A stretch of DNA of 64,000 bases from DATARN01 sp963851105 (GTDB taxonomy: Bacteria; Actinomycetota; Acidimicrobiia; Acidimicrobiales; Palsa-688): positions 62,001 to 126,000 of the forward strand of contig CAWKNP010000009.1 of assembly GCA_963851105.1 (NCBI GenBank), read 5' to 3'. Below are positions 51,150 to 58,779 of the stretch, piece after piece. The notes beneath the pieces are model-generated. The model did no database searches. It saw nothing but the letters and a program-made list of their open reading frames with translations, and was not told where the DNA came from. A program made the translations under genes and the position numbers. Each line of letters opens with the position of its first letter. Within the stretch, counting starts at the first letter, position 1.

Positions 51150-51164
51150 CATACTGAGTATGAT
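51150..51164 (+). promoter_or_regulatory. Dyad operator overlapping a -10 box, PadR target
   Basis: CATACTGAGTATG at 51150-51162 is a perfect 6-bp inverted repeat around one G, and TATGAT at 51159-51164 overlaps it as a candidate -10 box. A second dyad, GATG-CT-CATC, follows at 51162-51171. PadR operators typically contain ATACT/AGTAT half-sites, so autorepression of the padR-ABC operon is likely. Confidence 0.6.
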
Positions 51165-51191
51165 GCTCATCTCGAAAGGACGGGTCGGCAC

Positions 51192-51770
51192 GTGAGCGTG
51201 CGCCACGCGCTACTGGCGTTGTTGAGCGAGGGGCCGAAATATGGGCTCCAGCTCCGCCAGGAATTCGAGGCCAGGACGGGTGATGTGTGGCCTCTGAACA
51301 TCGGGCAGGTGTACACGACACTCCAGCGGCTCGAACGCGACGGCCTGGTCGAGTCCGACGACTCCGACGGCGACGGCCCTCAGAAGGATTTCCGGATCAC
51401 CCCCGGTGGCCAGGAGGAGCTGACGAGATGGCTACTGACCCCGCCCGACCTGACATCGCCGCCACGCGAGGAGCTGGTCGTCAAGGTGTTGGTGGCCGCC
51501 AAAGCGCCCGGCGTCGACGTCCACGAGATCATCCAGGTCCACCGCCGGTACCTGGTCGAGTTGATGCAGCAGTGGACCAGGCTCAAGGCGGATGAGGCAC
51601 AGTTCGACCTGGCCTTCGCCCTGGTGGTGGACGCCGAGCTGTTCCGGCTGGATTCGGTCGTCCGCTGGCTGGACGCGGCCGACGGCCGGCTGAAGCGGGC
51701 GGCCGTCGACCCGCCGCCACCCCCCTCGACCACGCCCAGGTTGCGCCTGCGATTGGAGGCCCGGAGATGA
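51192..51770 (+). CDS. PadR family transcriptional regulator
   Basis: A 192-residue regulator. The N-terminal winged helix reads SVRHALLALLSEGPKYGLQL, RQEFEARTG, then LNIGQVYTTLQRLERDGLVE, the PadR core; the C-terminal helical dimerisation half (IIQVHRRYLVELMQQW) is the longer type. It likely senses a drug or peptide and represses the ABC exporter behind it. GTG 51192 follows AAAGGA. Its stop region overlaps the ATPase ATG (ATGA). Confidence 0.9.
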   Translation: MSVRHALLALLSEGPKYGLQLRQEFEARTGDVWPLNIGQVYTTLQRLERDGLVESDDSDGDGPQKDFRITPGGQEELTRWLLTPPDLTSPPREELVVKVLVAAKAPGVDVHEIIQVHRRYLVELMQQWTRLKADEAQFDLAFALVVDAELFRLDSVVRWLDAADGRLKRAAVDPPPPPSTTPRLRLRLEARR

Positions 51771-52489
51771 CCTATCTAAAGTTGCACCAGGTGGCGAAGA
51801 GCTACGGCGACGGGGCGGCCGTGGTCCACGCCCTCCGCGGCATCGACCTGGGGGTCGATGCCGGTGAATTGGTGGCCGTCATGGGACCGAGCGGGTCGGG
51901 CAAGAGCACGTTGTTGACCATCGCCGGCAGCCTGGAGCAGCCGACCAGCGGCGAAGTCGTAATCGGCGGCGCCGCCCTGTCGGCCATGTCCCGTAACGAA
52001 CGAGCCCAGCTGCGGCGCCGATCGGTTGGTTTCGTCTTCCAGGACTTCAACCTGCTGGCTGGGTTGACGGCGGTAGAGAACGTGACTCTGCCCTTGGAGC
52101 TCGATGGTGTGGCGGCCCGGGCGGCCCGGACCGCGGGAATGGCGGCACTGGAAGAATTGGGCCTCGGCGACCGGGCGGGCCGTTTCCCCGACGAGCTGTC
52201 GGGCGGCGAACGCCAGCGGGTCGCCATCGCCCGCGCCGTGGTGGGCAAGCGCCAGCTGCTCCTGGCCGACGAACCGTCGGGCGCCCTCGACTCGGCCAAT
52301 GGCGAGGCGGTGATGCGACTCATCCGCGCCGCGTGCCAGCGGGGCGTAGCCGGCGTGGTGGTGACCCACGACGCCCAACTCGCCTCATGGGCCGACCGGG
52401 TCGTGTTTCTTCGCGACGGCCGGGTGGTCGATCAGACGGTGCCGCCCCCCGGACCTGAGTCGCTTCTGGCGCCAAGCCGGACGTCGTGA
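51767..52489 (+). CDS. ABC transporter ATP-binding protein, MacB/LolD type
   Basis: A 240-residue ATPase. Walker A GPSGSGKSTLLTIAGSLEQP near residue 41, Q-loop FVFQDFNLLAGLTAVENVTL, signature LSGGERQRVAIARAVVGKRQ and Walker B LLLADEPSGALDS are intact. The type couples to FtsX-domain permeases that export lipids, peptides or macrolides by a mechanotransmission mechanism. It follows padR with a 4-bp overlap and precedes the permease with another, so the three genes form one operon. Confidence 0.93.
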   Translation: MTYLKLHQVAKSYGDGAAVVHALRGIDLGVDAGELVAVMGPSGSGKSTLLTIAGSLEQPTSGEVVIGGAALSAMSRNERAQLRRRSVGFVFQDFNLLAGLTAVENVTLPLELDGVAARAARTAGMAALEELGLGDRAGRFPDELSGGERQRVAIARAVVGKRQLLLADEPSGALDSANGEAVMRLIRAACQRGVAGVVVTHDAQLASWADRVVFLRDGRVVDQTVPPPGPESLLAPSRTS

Positions 52490-55044
52490 CCACCGCCGTC
52501 CAGGAGCGCCCATTGCGCCCGCCGGCAGGCCCGGCCAAGAGTGCGGGCGGTGGTGCCCCGGCGAGGCGGGCCGTGGTGCGCTGGGCCTGGCGGATGTTCC
52601 GCCGGGAATGGCGGCGCCAACTACTCATCCTTGTTCTGCTCACGTTGGCGGTGGCGGCCACCACCGTCGGCTTGGCCCTCATATCCAATGTCGAGTTGGG
52701 GCCCGACGCGACGTTCGGCACAGCCAGCGCCATCCTGACCCTGCCCGGTTCGGACCAGAGCCTGGCCGCCGACCTGGCCGCCCTCCAACATGGCGCCGGC
52801 CCCACCGACGTCGTGTACCACCAGAGCGTCGCCATTCCTGGGTCGGTGTCGACCCTCGATCTCCGGGCCGAGAACCCGGCCGGCCTCTATGTTCACGTGA
52901 CGGTGCGGCTCGACGCCGGCCGTTACCCGACCAGGCCAGGCGAGGTCGCCCTGACCAGCGACGCGGCCCAGACCTTTGGTGTCCAGGTCGGAAGCGTCTG
53001 GCCGGCGGCCCGTACAAGCTGGCGGGTCGTCGGCGTGGTGGAGAATCCGCTCGCCCTGCTCGACCACTTCGCCCTGGTCGCGCCGGGCCAGATCAGCGCG
53101 CCCGACAGCGTGGCGGTCTTCACCCACGCCACCACGAATCGTCTCCAGTCACTGCGGCTGCCCAGTCATCAGGGCCTCGACATCATGGACCGGGGCACCA
53201 GCAGCAAGGCTGCGGCCGAGGCCATCGTGCTGGTCCTGGCGACCATAGGCATGCTCTTCGTCGGCCTGCTGGCCGTCGCCGGCTTCGCCGTGGTGGCCCA
53301 GCGTCGCATGCGGTCCTTGGGCATGCTCTCGTCGTTGGGCGCTACCGACCGCCAGGTCCGACTGGTCATGGTCGCCAATGGCGCCGCGGTGGGGGCCACG
53401 GCCGCCGTGGGCGGTGGACTGGTGGGACTGGCCATTTGGGTGGCGTTTACGCCGACCATGCAGTCGATCGTCAATCACCGCATCGACCGTTTCAAGTTGC
53501 CCTGGTGGGCCATTGGCGCCGCCCTGGTACTGGCGTTCGTGACTGCGGTGGTCGCAGCCTGGTGGCCGGCACGGGCCGTCACTCGGGTCCCTGTCATGGC
53601 CGCCCTTTCGGGCCGTCCTCCCCGTCCCCAACCGGCCCGGCGCTTCGCCGCCGCCGGCGTGGTGCTGCTGGGCGCGGGCCTCGGCCTGCTCCTCTTCGCC
53701 TACGAGCACAAGGCCCCGGTCATCATCTCGGGCACGATCGCCACGGTGCTCGGGATTCTGTTCATGGCACCCTTGGCCATCCAGGCTCTGGCCAAGGTGG
53801 CCGGCCGAGCCCCCGTCAGTGTCCGATTGGCCCTGCGCGACCTGGCTCGCTATCAGGCCCGTTCCGGGGCGGCACTGGGCGCTGCCACCCTCGCCGTGGC
53901 CATCGCCGCCACCATCGCCATCAGCTCGGCCGCGGCCCAGGGGCCGGCGCCGCAATCAAACCTGCCGGCCAACCAGCTCATCCTCCACATCGCCAACTCC
54001 AACGGGCCCGGTAGCCCCATCCCCGTCCTGACAACCGCCCAACAGGAAGGCGCTCAAACCCAGGTAAACCAGCTGGCCGCGACGCTCAAGGCGCAGAGCA
54101 CCGTTCCCCTCTACGAGGCATACGACCCGACTGCCGCCCTTCAAGCGGTCCAGCCGGGGCAGCCGCTGGGTCAGATCACGGCGTCGCTGGTCCAGGTGAT
54201 CACCTCCGGCCGGGGGGTCGAAATCAGGGCGGGCACCCAGCTCTATGTCGCCACGACCGAGGTCCTCTCCCACTACGGGATCACGCCCGATCGGGTCAAC
54301 CCAGCCGCCGACATCATCTCCTCCCGGCGCGATCTCGGTGGCCTGCAGATATTCTTGCCCATCCAGCAGGCGGGACCCAAGGAACCTACGCCGGGACCGG
54401 GGCCGGGACCAGGAGACCGATTCAACGAACCGGCGGAGGCGACCCACCCCACTATCGAGACCGTCGGGGGACTCCCGAGCAACACCTCGGCCCCTGAGAC
54501 CCTCATCACCGAGCGAGCCATGCAAGCCCTCGGGTTGCAGCCGCTTGCCTCCGGCTGGCTGCTCCAGACCGCCAACCCCCTGACGAAGGAACAGATCGAC
54601 ATAGCCCGGAAACTGGCGGCCAGTGCCGGCATGTACGTCGAGACAAAAACGCCGCAGGCGTCCAACGCCCCGCTGCGCAACTGGTCGACGGCGGCCGGCA
54701 TCCTCGTGGCCCTGGGCGTGCTGGCGGCGACGGTCGGTCTGATCCGCAGCGAGACGGCAGGCGACCTGCGCACCCTGACCGCCACCGGCGCCTCCAGCAC
54801 CACACGCCGGGCCATCACCGCCGCCACAGCCGGCGCGCTGGCCCTCCTCGGCGCCGTGGTCGGCACGGTGGGCGCCTACGCCGCGCTCCTCGCCTGGTAT
54901 CGCAACAACCTCCACCCCCTCACAAACATCCCCATCACGAATCTGGCCGTCATCGTCATCGGGCTACCGCTGCTGGCATCCGCCGGCGGGTGGCTGCTGG
55001 CGGGCCAGGAACCAAGGTCCATCGGTCGCCAGGCCCTCGAATAA
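52486..55044 (+). CDS. FtsX-domain ABC transporter permease
   Basis: An 852-residue permease. A cytoplasmic start and first helix at ~45-65 are followed by an extracytoplasmic domain, then helices near 245-270, 300-325 and 350-370 that form FtsX domain one (VLATIGMLFVGLLAVAGFAV). Two further helices (~400-430) lead to a second extracytoplasmic domain and a final set of three helices (~730-850). The two-unit topology is typical of MacB-like/peptide-resistance permeases. The substrate is unknown. GTG 52486 overlaps the ATPase gene. Confidence 0.88.
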   Translation: MTTAVQERPLRPPAGPAKSAGGGAPARRAVVRWAWRMFRREWRRQLLILVLLTLAVAATTVGLALISNVELGPDATFGTASAILTLPGSDQSLAADLAALQHGAGPTDVVYHQSVAIPGSVSTLDLRAENPAGLYVHVTVRLDAGRYPTRPGEVALTSDAAQTFGVQVGSVWPAARTSWRVVGVVENPLALLDHFALVAPGQISAPDSVAVFTHATTNRLQSLRLPSHQGLDIMDRGTSSKAAAEAIVLVLATIGMLFVGLLAVAGFAVVAQRRMRSLGMLSSLGATDRQVRLVMVANGAAVGATAAVGGGLVGLAIWVAFTPTMQSIVNHRIDRFKLPWWAIGAALVLAFVTAVVAAWWPARAVTRVPVMAALSGRPPRPQPARRFAAAGVVLLGAGLGLLLFAYEHKAPVIISGTIATVLGILFMAPLAIQALAKVAGRAPVSVRLALRDLARYQARSGAALGAATLAVAIAATIAISSAAAQGPAPQSNLPANQLILHIANSNGPGSPIPVLTTAQQEGAQTQVNQLAATLKAQSTVPLYEAYDPTAALQAVQPGQPLGQITASLVQVITSGRGVEIRAGTQLYVATTEVLSHYGITPDRVNPAADIISSRRDLGGLQIFLPIQQAGPKEPTPGPGPGPGDRFNEPAEATHPTIETVGGLPSNTSAPETLITERAMQALGLQPLASGWLLQTANPLTKEQIDIARKLAASAGMYVETKTPQASNAPLRNWSTAAGILVALGVLAATVGLIRSETAGDLRTLTATGASSTTRRAITAATAGALALLGAVVGTVGAYAALLAWYRNNLHPLTNIPITNLAVIVIGLPLLASAGGWLLAGQEPRSIGRQALE

Positions 55045-55363
55045 CGAGCCTCCCCGAGTCGGTGTTGAATCGCAGCTTTCAGGCTTGAGTTTTCTGGAGT
55101 AGTTGCCGACAAACCTCAGGTGGTCACGGCCGGCAGAGACACTTCGGGCGCGGACTTAAAGAGGTCTTTACCTCGATGTAAATATCGGCCCACGACGAAG
55201 AACACGCCGCCGGTTGGCCACCCATAGCGGCACCGCCCAAAATCGGCACGTCGCACGCGAACGCGGCGGAGGAGCTCGCGGGCCGTCGGCTCTGTGAGAT
55301 GTTCGGCGGTTAGGTCGTTTAAATCAGCGGCGGCTCTCCTGCCGGAGGGCCACACTTGGGGCC
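55045..55363. other. 319-bp intergenic region, no confident gene
   Basis: This stretch is visibly richer in A+T than its neighbours around 55080-55330. A minus-strand frame (55116-55370) could encode ~84 residues but has no good start and no recognised domain. A small hairpin GAGGT-CTTT-ACCTC is seen near 55161-55174. CACACT at 55351 may be a -10 box for the acetyltransferase. It could be a remnant of a lost gene. Confidence 0.5.
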
Positions 55364-56599
55364 ATGACACACGAAGTGCGCCCCGTCGACCGGTCCGATG
55401 CGGACGCCTTCCACCGCGCCACCTGGCAGGCCTTCGGTGGCATCCCCGACGAGGAAGCGCTCGCCAGTGGCGCCGAGCGGTTCGAGCCCGATTTTGCTCT
55501 GGCGGTGTACGACCAGGGCCGCATCGTGGCCACGGCCAGCGCCTACCCGCTCGAGATCACTCTGCCCGCGGGGCCGGGGCGGCCGTGCCCCACCATGCCG
55601 GTTCCCGGGATCACCGCCGTCGGTGTCGTGCCGACCCACCGCCGTCAAGGCCTGCTGTCGAGCCTGATGCACCACCAGTTGGCCGACCTGCGGGACCGGG
55701 GCTATGCGTTCTCGGTCCTCCTGGCCTCGGAATCGATCATCTACGGCCGCTACGGCTACGGCTGGGCCCAGTCCTACCAATCCCTCGTCATCGAGAGCGA
55801 TCGCGACGCCTTCCGCCCCGACGCCCCGGCTGCCACCGGCCGCCTGCGGATGGTCGACCCGGACGAGGCAGGCAAGCTGCTCCCGCTGGTCCACGACCGG
55901 GCGCGCCACAAGCGGCCCGGTGAGCTCAACCGCAGCGCCCGGTGGTGGGTACGACATTTGCAGGACCGGGAAAAAGAGCGGGACGGGAGTGAGGCCCGTC
56001 TGTACGCCGCCCATGAATCGGCGGCGGGCGAGGCCGATGGCTGGATCAGCTACCGCTACGGCCACCAAGTATGGCCCGAAGGAATTCCCCGCCATCAGGT
56101 CGTCATCGACGACCTCGTCGCCACCGACGCCGGAGTGCTGGCCGTGCTGTGGCGCTTCGCCCTCGACCTCGACCTGGTCGAGGAGGTCAAGGCACCCCAA
56201 CGACCCCTCGACGAGCCCCTGCGGTGGATGCTCGCCGACCCCCGCCGGCTGCGGTCGACCGAGGCCGCCGACCACCTCTGGGTCCGCATCCTCGACATCC
56301 CCGCCGCCCTGGCGGGACGCGGCTACGGGGTCACCGAGCGCCTGGTGATCGCCGTCGACTCGGAGCGCTACGTCCTGGAAACAGGGCCCGACGCCGGCGC
56401 CTGCCGCCCCGCCCACGAGGGGGAGCCGGCGGAGCTGACCCTCGGCCTGGCCGATCTCGGCGCCATCTACCTTGGCGGCGTGGCGCCGTCCACCCTGGCT
56501 GCCGCCGGGCGGGTCAAGGAGGTCCAGCCGGGCGCGCTCGTCGTCGCCGACCGGGCCTTCGCCTCGCCCGTGGCTCCTTTTTGCACGCTTCACTTCTAG
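55364..56599 (+). CDS. Eis-like N-acetyltransferase (GNAT family)
   Basis: A 411-residue acetyltransferase of the Eis type: an N-terminal GNAT domain with acetyl-CoA loop TAVGVVPTHRRQGLLSSLMH near residue 85, a second GNAT-like domain, and a C-terminal SCP2-like domain. The chain ends CTLHF; Eis enzymes use the C-terminal carboxylate, which reaches the active site. SIIYGRYGYGWA supplies the substrate-site Tyr region. In mycobacteria Eis acetylates aminoglycosides and other amines; the natural substrate here is unknown. ATG 55364. It follows the ABC operon. Confidence 0.87.
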   Translation: MTHEVRPVDRSDADAFHRATWQAFGGIPDEEALASGAERFEPDFALAVYDQGRIVATASAYPLEITLPAGPGRPCPTMPVPGITAVGVVPTHRRQGLLSSLMHHQLADLRDRGYAFSVLLASESIIYGRYGYGWAQSYQSLVIESDRDAFRPDAPAATGRLRMVDPDEAGKLLPLVHDRARHKRPGELNRSARWWVRHLQDREKERDGSEARLYAAHESAAGEADGWISYRYGHQVWPEGIPRHQVVIDDLVATDAGVLAVLWRFALDLDLVEEVKAPQRPLDEPLRWMLADPRRLRSTEAADHLWVRILDIPAALAGRGYGVTERLVIAVDSERYVLETGPDAGACRPAHEGEPAELTLGLADLGAIYLGGVAPSTLAAAGRVKEVQPGALVVADRAFASPVAPFCTLHF

Positions 56600-56607
56600 G
56601 GCTCGTC

Positions 56608-56626
56608 GGGGGGGCTGCGCCCCCCC
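56608..56626 (+). repeat. Perfect G/C hairpin upstream of proS
   Basis: An 8-bp stem (GGGGGGGC/GCCCCCCC) with a TGC loop lies between the Eis-like gene and proS, 3 bp before the -10 box TAGCCT. It closely resembles a hairpin after the proS coding core (58063-58086). It lacks a T tract in the plus direction. Confidence 0.7.
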
Positions 56627-56628
56627 AG

Positions 56629-56634
56629 TAGCCT
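56629..56634 (+). promoter_or_regulatory. Candidate -10 box TAGCCT for proS
   Basis: TAGCCT ends 8 nt before ATG 56643. A leaderless start is likely, and the adjacent G/C hairpin occupies the -35 region. Confidence 0.5.
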
Positions 56635-56642
56635 GCCTGGCC

Positions 56643-58562
56643 ATGGCAAAGGCGCCCGTCCTCACCCCTCGAGCCGAGGACTTTCCTCGTTGGTACCAAG
56701 AGGTGATCGCTCGCGCCGAGATGGCGGACAACGGGCCCGTGCGCGGGACGATGGTCATCCGCCCGTACGGGTACGCCATCTGGGAACGGATGCAGGCCGA
56801 GATCGACGCCCGTATCAAGGAGGCAGGAGCCAAGAACGCCTACTTCCCGCTGTTCATCCCGGAGTCGTACCTCCGCAAGGAGGCCGAACACGTCGAGGGC
56901 TTCAGTCCCGAGTTGGCGGTCGTCACCATCGGGGGGGGCAAGGAACTCGAGGAGCCGCTCGTCGTGCGTCCCACCAGCGAGACGATCATCAACAGCTACT
57001 TCGCCAAGTGGATCCAGAGCTATCGGGACTTGCCCCTGCTCATCAACCAGTGGGCCAACGTGGTGCGATGGGAACTGCGGCCGAGGCTGTTCCTCCGCAC
57101 CACGGAGTTCCTGTGGCAGGAAGGCCATACCGCCCACGCCACTGCGGCCGACGCCCATTCCTATGCCCGCCGGATCCTGATCGACGTCTACAACAGCGTC
57201 ATGGTCGACGTGCTGGCCGTCCCGGTGGAGCTCGGCGTCAAGACGGCCCGGGAACGCTTCGCGGGCGCCATCGCCTCGTGGACCTGCGAGGGCATGATGG
57301 GCGACGGCAAGGCGCTCCAGATGGGGACGAGCCACGAGCTGGGCCAGAACTTCGCCCGGGCCTTCGGCACCACCTACTCCTCCGAGTCGGGCGCCCAGGA
57401 ATTGGTGTGGCAGACCTCTTGGGGCGTCTCGACCCGGCTGGTGGGGGCCCTGATCATGGCCCACGGCGACGACAACGGCCTGCGCCTGCCACCCCGGCTG
57501 GCTCCTATTCAGGTGGTTGTCCTGCTCATCCGCGACGACGACGAGACGCGGCGAGTGGCTGAACAACTGGCGGCGGAGCTGAAGGCCGCCGGCCACCGCG
57601 TCGAACTCGACCGCCGGGTCGACGTCTCCTTCGGCCGCCGGGCGGTCGAGTGGGAGCTGAAGGGGATACCGGTGCGCCTCGAGGTGGGCCCCCGCGATGT
57701 CGCCGAGGGCCAGGTGACCGTCGTTCGCCGTGACAACGCCAGCAAGCGCCAGTTCGCGATCCCCGCGGCGGCCGCCGAAGTCGCGACCACCCTCGACGAG
57801 GTGCAGGAGTCCATGCTGCGGGAGGCTCGGGACTTCCGCGTGGCCCACACCGTGGCGGTGAGCTCGGTCGACGAAGCCATCGAAGCGGCCCAGACCGGTT
57901 TCGCGGTCGTGCCCTGGTCGGTCGTCGGCAGTGAGGGCGAGGACCGCATGGCCGCCGCGGCGGTCACCGTTCGCTGCCTGCAGCGCTCTGACGGCGGTCT
58001 GGCCGACGACGCAGAGGAGCCGGACCTCGTGGCGATCGTGGCACGCGCCTATCAGGGCGCCACGAGGGGGGCTCCGCCCCCCCTCGACCCCCTGGTAAGG
58101 CGTGGGGCCGGCTTGCGCCGGCGCTGTCTGTTTGTTTCGACCGACGAGCTCGCTTCGCTCGCCGTCGGTCGACGGGAGGCTCGGTCCGCTTTGCGGACCG
58201 GCCTCCCGGGGGTGGTCGCCCGTCCGGTCGCCGGCGGTCCGGCAGCCGGCGGTCTGGCCCTGGGTGGGCCTCGGCGGTCCGGCTGCCCGCGGTGTGGCCT
58301 GCCGGCACGGGCGCCGGCAGTCCTGGTGCCGGCGGTCTGGCCCGGGGTGGTTGCCGACGGTGATTGCCGGCGGACCGCTGACTGGGTTAGCGGTTGGCGT
58401 CGCCCTCCCACCAGGCTTGGTCCTCCTGGTCGTCTCCGAAGAAGTTCTCTACCTCGTGGCGCTCGCGGCGGTGCTTGCGTCCGGCGGAAAAGGCCAATCC
58501 GAGGCCGGCGGCGAGGACTGCGACGCCGGCTACGACGGTTACGAGACCCATGGTTGTCCTGA
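56643..58562 (+). CDS. proS: Prolyl-tRNA synthetase (archaeal/eukaryotic type), stop codon apparently lost
   Basis: The synthetase core is complete: VVRPTSETIINSYFAKWIQS, RWELRPRLFLRTTEFLWQEG (motif 2), then the anticodon-binding domain (PIQVVVLLIRDDDETRRVAE). It ends VAIVARAY at residue 470 (58050-58052). Enzymes of this class end in a conserved Tyr whose carboxylate faces the active site, so a stop is expected next. Here CAG (58053-58055) follows, one change from TAG, and the frame runs on for 168 codons to 58562. That extension is Arg/Gly/Pro-rich, spans several hairpins and an opposite-strand gene, and looks non-coding. Either the stop was lost or a base is wrong. ATG 56643. Confidence 0.9.
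   Translation: MAKAPVLTPRAEDFPRWYQEVIARAEMADNGPVRGTMVIRPYGYAIWERMQAEIDARIKEAGAKNAYFPLFIPESYLRKEAEHVEGFSPELAVVTIGGGKELEEPLVVRPTSETIINSYFAKWIQSYRDLPLLINQWANVVRWELRPRLFLRTTEFLWQEGHTAHATAADAHSYARRILIDVYNSVMVDVLAVPVELGVKTARERFAGAIASWTCEGMMGDGKALQMGTSHELGQNFARAFGTTYSSESGAQELVWQTSWGVSTRLVGALIMAHGDDNGLRLPPRLAPIQVVVLLIRDDDETRRVAEQLAAELKAAGHRVELDRRVDVSFGRRAVEWELKGIPVRLEVGPRDVAEGQVTVVRRDNASKRQFAIPAAAAEVATTLDEVQESMLREARDFRVAHTVAVSSVDEAIEAAQTGFAVVPWSVVGSEGEDRMAAAAVTVRCLQRSDGGLADDAEEPDLVAIVARAYQGATRGAPPPLDPLVRRGAGLRRRCLFVSTDELASLAVGRREARSALRTGLPGVVARPVAGGPAAGGLALGGPRRSGCPRCGLPARAPAVLVPAVWPGVVADGDCRRTADWVSGWRRPPTRLGPPGRLRRSSLPRGARGGACVRRKRPIRGRRRGLRRRLRRLRDPWLS
58063..58086 (+). repeat. G/C hairpin just after the proS core
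   Basis: CGAGGGGGG pairs with CCCCCCTCG (9 bp; a few unpaired bases around CTCCGC in the loop). It starts 11 nt after the conserved Tyr codon and resembles the hairpin at 56608-56626, so the proS core is flanked by two similar elements. Two longer dyads follow at 58137-58172 (10-bp arms TCGACCGACG/CGTCGGTCGA) and 58174-58207 (7 + 7 bp). These fill the ~330 bp between the conserved end of proS and the next small gene. Confidence 0.7.
58107..58137 (+). terminator. Candidate terminator after proS core
   Basis: GCCGGC-TTGC-GCCGGC (58107-58122) is followed by GCTGTCTGTTTGTTT (58123-58137), a U-rich though interrupted tail. It would end the proS transcript about 55 nt after the conserved C-terminus, in line with that being the true end of the gene. 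Confidence 0.45.
58387..58551 (-). CDS. 54-residue single-helix membrane protein
   Basis: ATG 58551 to TAA 58387-58389 on the minus strand. MGLVTVVAGVAVLAAGLGLA is a hydrophobic helix, followed by FSAGRKHRRERHEVENFFGD, and an acidic DDQEDQAWWEGDANR end. The clean helix, positive stretch and acidic tail, with a proper start and stop, argue for a real small gene. It lies inside the over-extended proS frame. Small proteins of this kind often sit beside rimP-nusA in related genomes, but I cannot confirm that here. Confidence 0.6.
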   Translation of the reverse strand: MGLVTVVAGVAVLAAGLGLAFSAGRKHRRERHEVENFFGDDQEDQAWWEGDANR

Positions 58563-58651
58563 TGTATCCCGAACTGGCACCCTTATAATCCTTCCAGGAT
58601 TTGGCACCCCTCTCGGAGCACTCCGAGGGTCCGGAAGAGCGGTCCCCCGGC

Positions 58652-58657
58652 TATACT
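58652..58657 (+). promoter_or_regulatory. Candidate -10 box TATACT for rimP-nusA operon
   Basis: TATACT is the closest match to the -10 consensus in this region; a transcript starting just after it would have a ~120-nt leader containing two hairpins before rimP. No good -35 box is visible. Confidence 0.5.
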
Positions 58658-58663
58658 CGTCTG

Positions 58664-58685
58664 GTCGCCCCCTCGCCGGGGCGAC
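58664..58685 (+). promoter_or_regulatory. Leader hairpin of rimP-nusA operon
   Basis: Perfect 8-bp arms (GTCGCCCC/GGGGCGAC) around a 6-nt loop, at the very start of the predicted leader. Confidence 0.55.
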
Positions 58686-58699
58686 CCGTGGTGTGTTTG

Positions 58700-58742
58700 G
58701 CGTGGGCCTTTCTGCGACGGCAGGGTGCCCACGCTTTTGTTT
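58700..58742 (+). terminator. Candidate attenuator in rimP-nusA leader
   Basis: GCGTGGGC (58700-58707) pairs with GCCCACGC (58727-58734), followed by TTTTGTTT (58735-58742). The stem is 8 bp with a 19-nt loop. Located upstream of the nusA operon, it may provide NusA-sensitive transcription attenuation, an inference from position. Confidence 0.45.
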
Positions 58743-58779
58743 GCGCTTCGGTTGGTCCTTGACGAGAGGTGGAGGTGAT

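Noticed and set aside
55116..55370. 84-residue minus-strand frame
   Set aside because: The start is a GTG inside the opposite gene, there is no Shine-Dalgarno and no recognised domain; it is kept only as a note for the intergenic region.
58102..58779. Upstream extension of the rimP frame
   Set aside because: The frame happens to be open but a perfect Shine-Dalgarno and ATG at 58780 match the RimP N-terminus.
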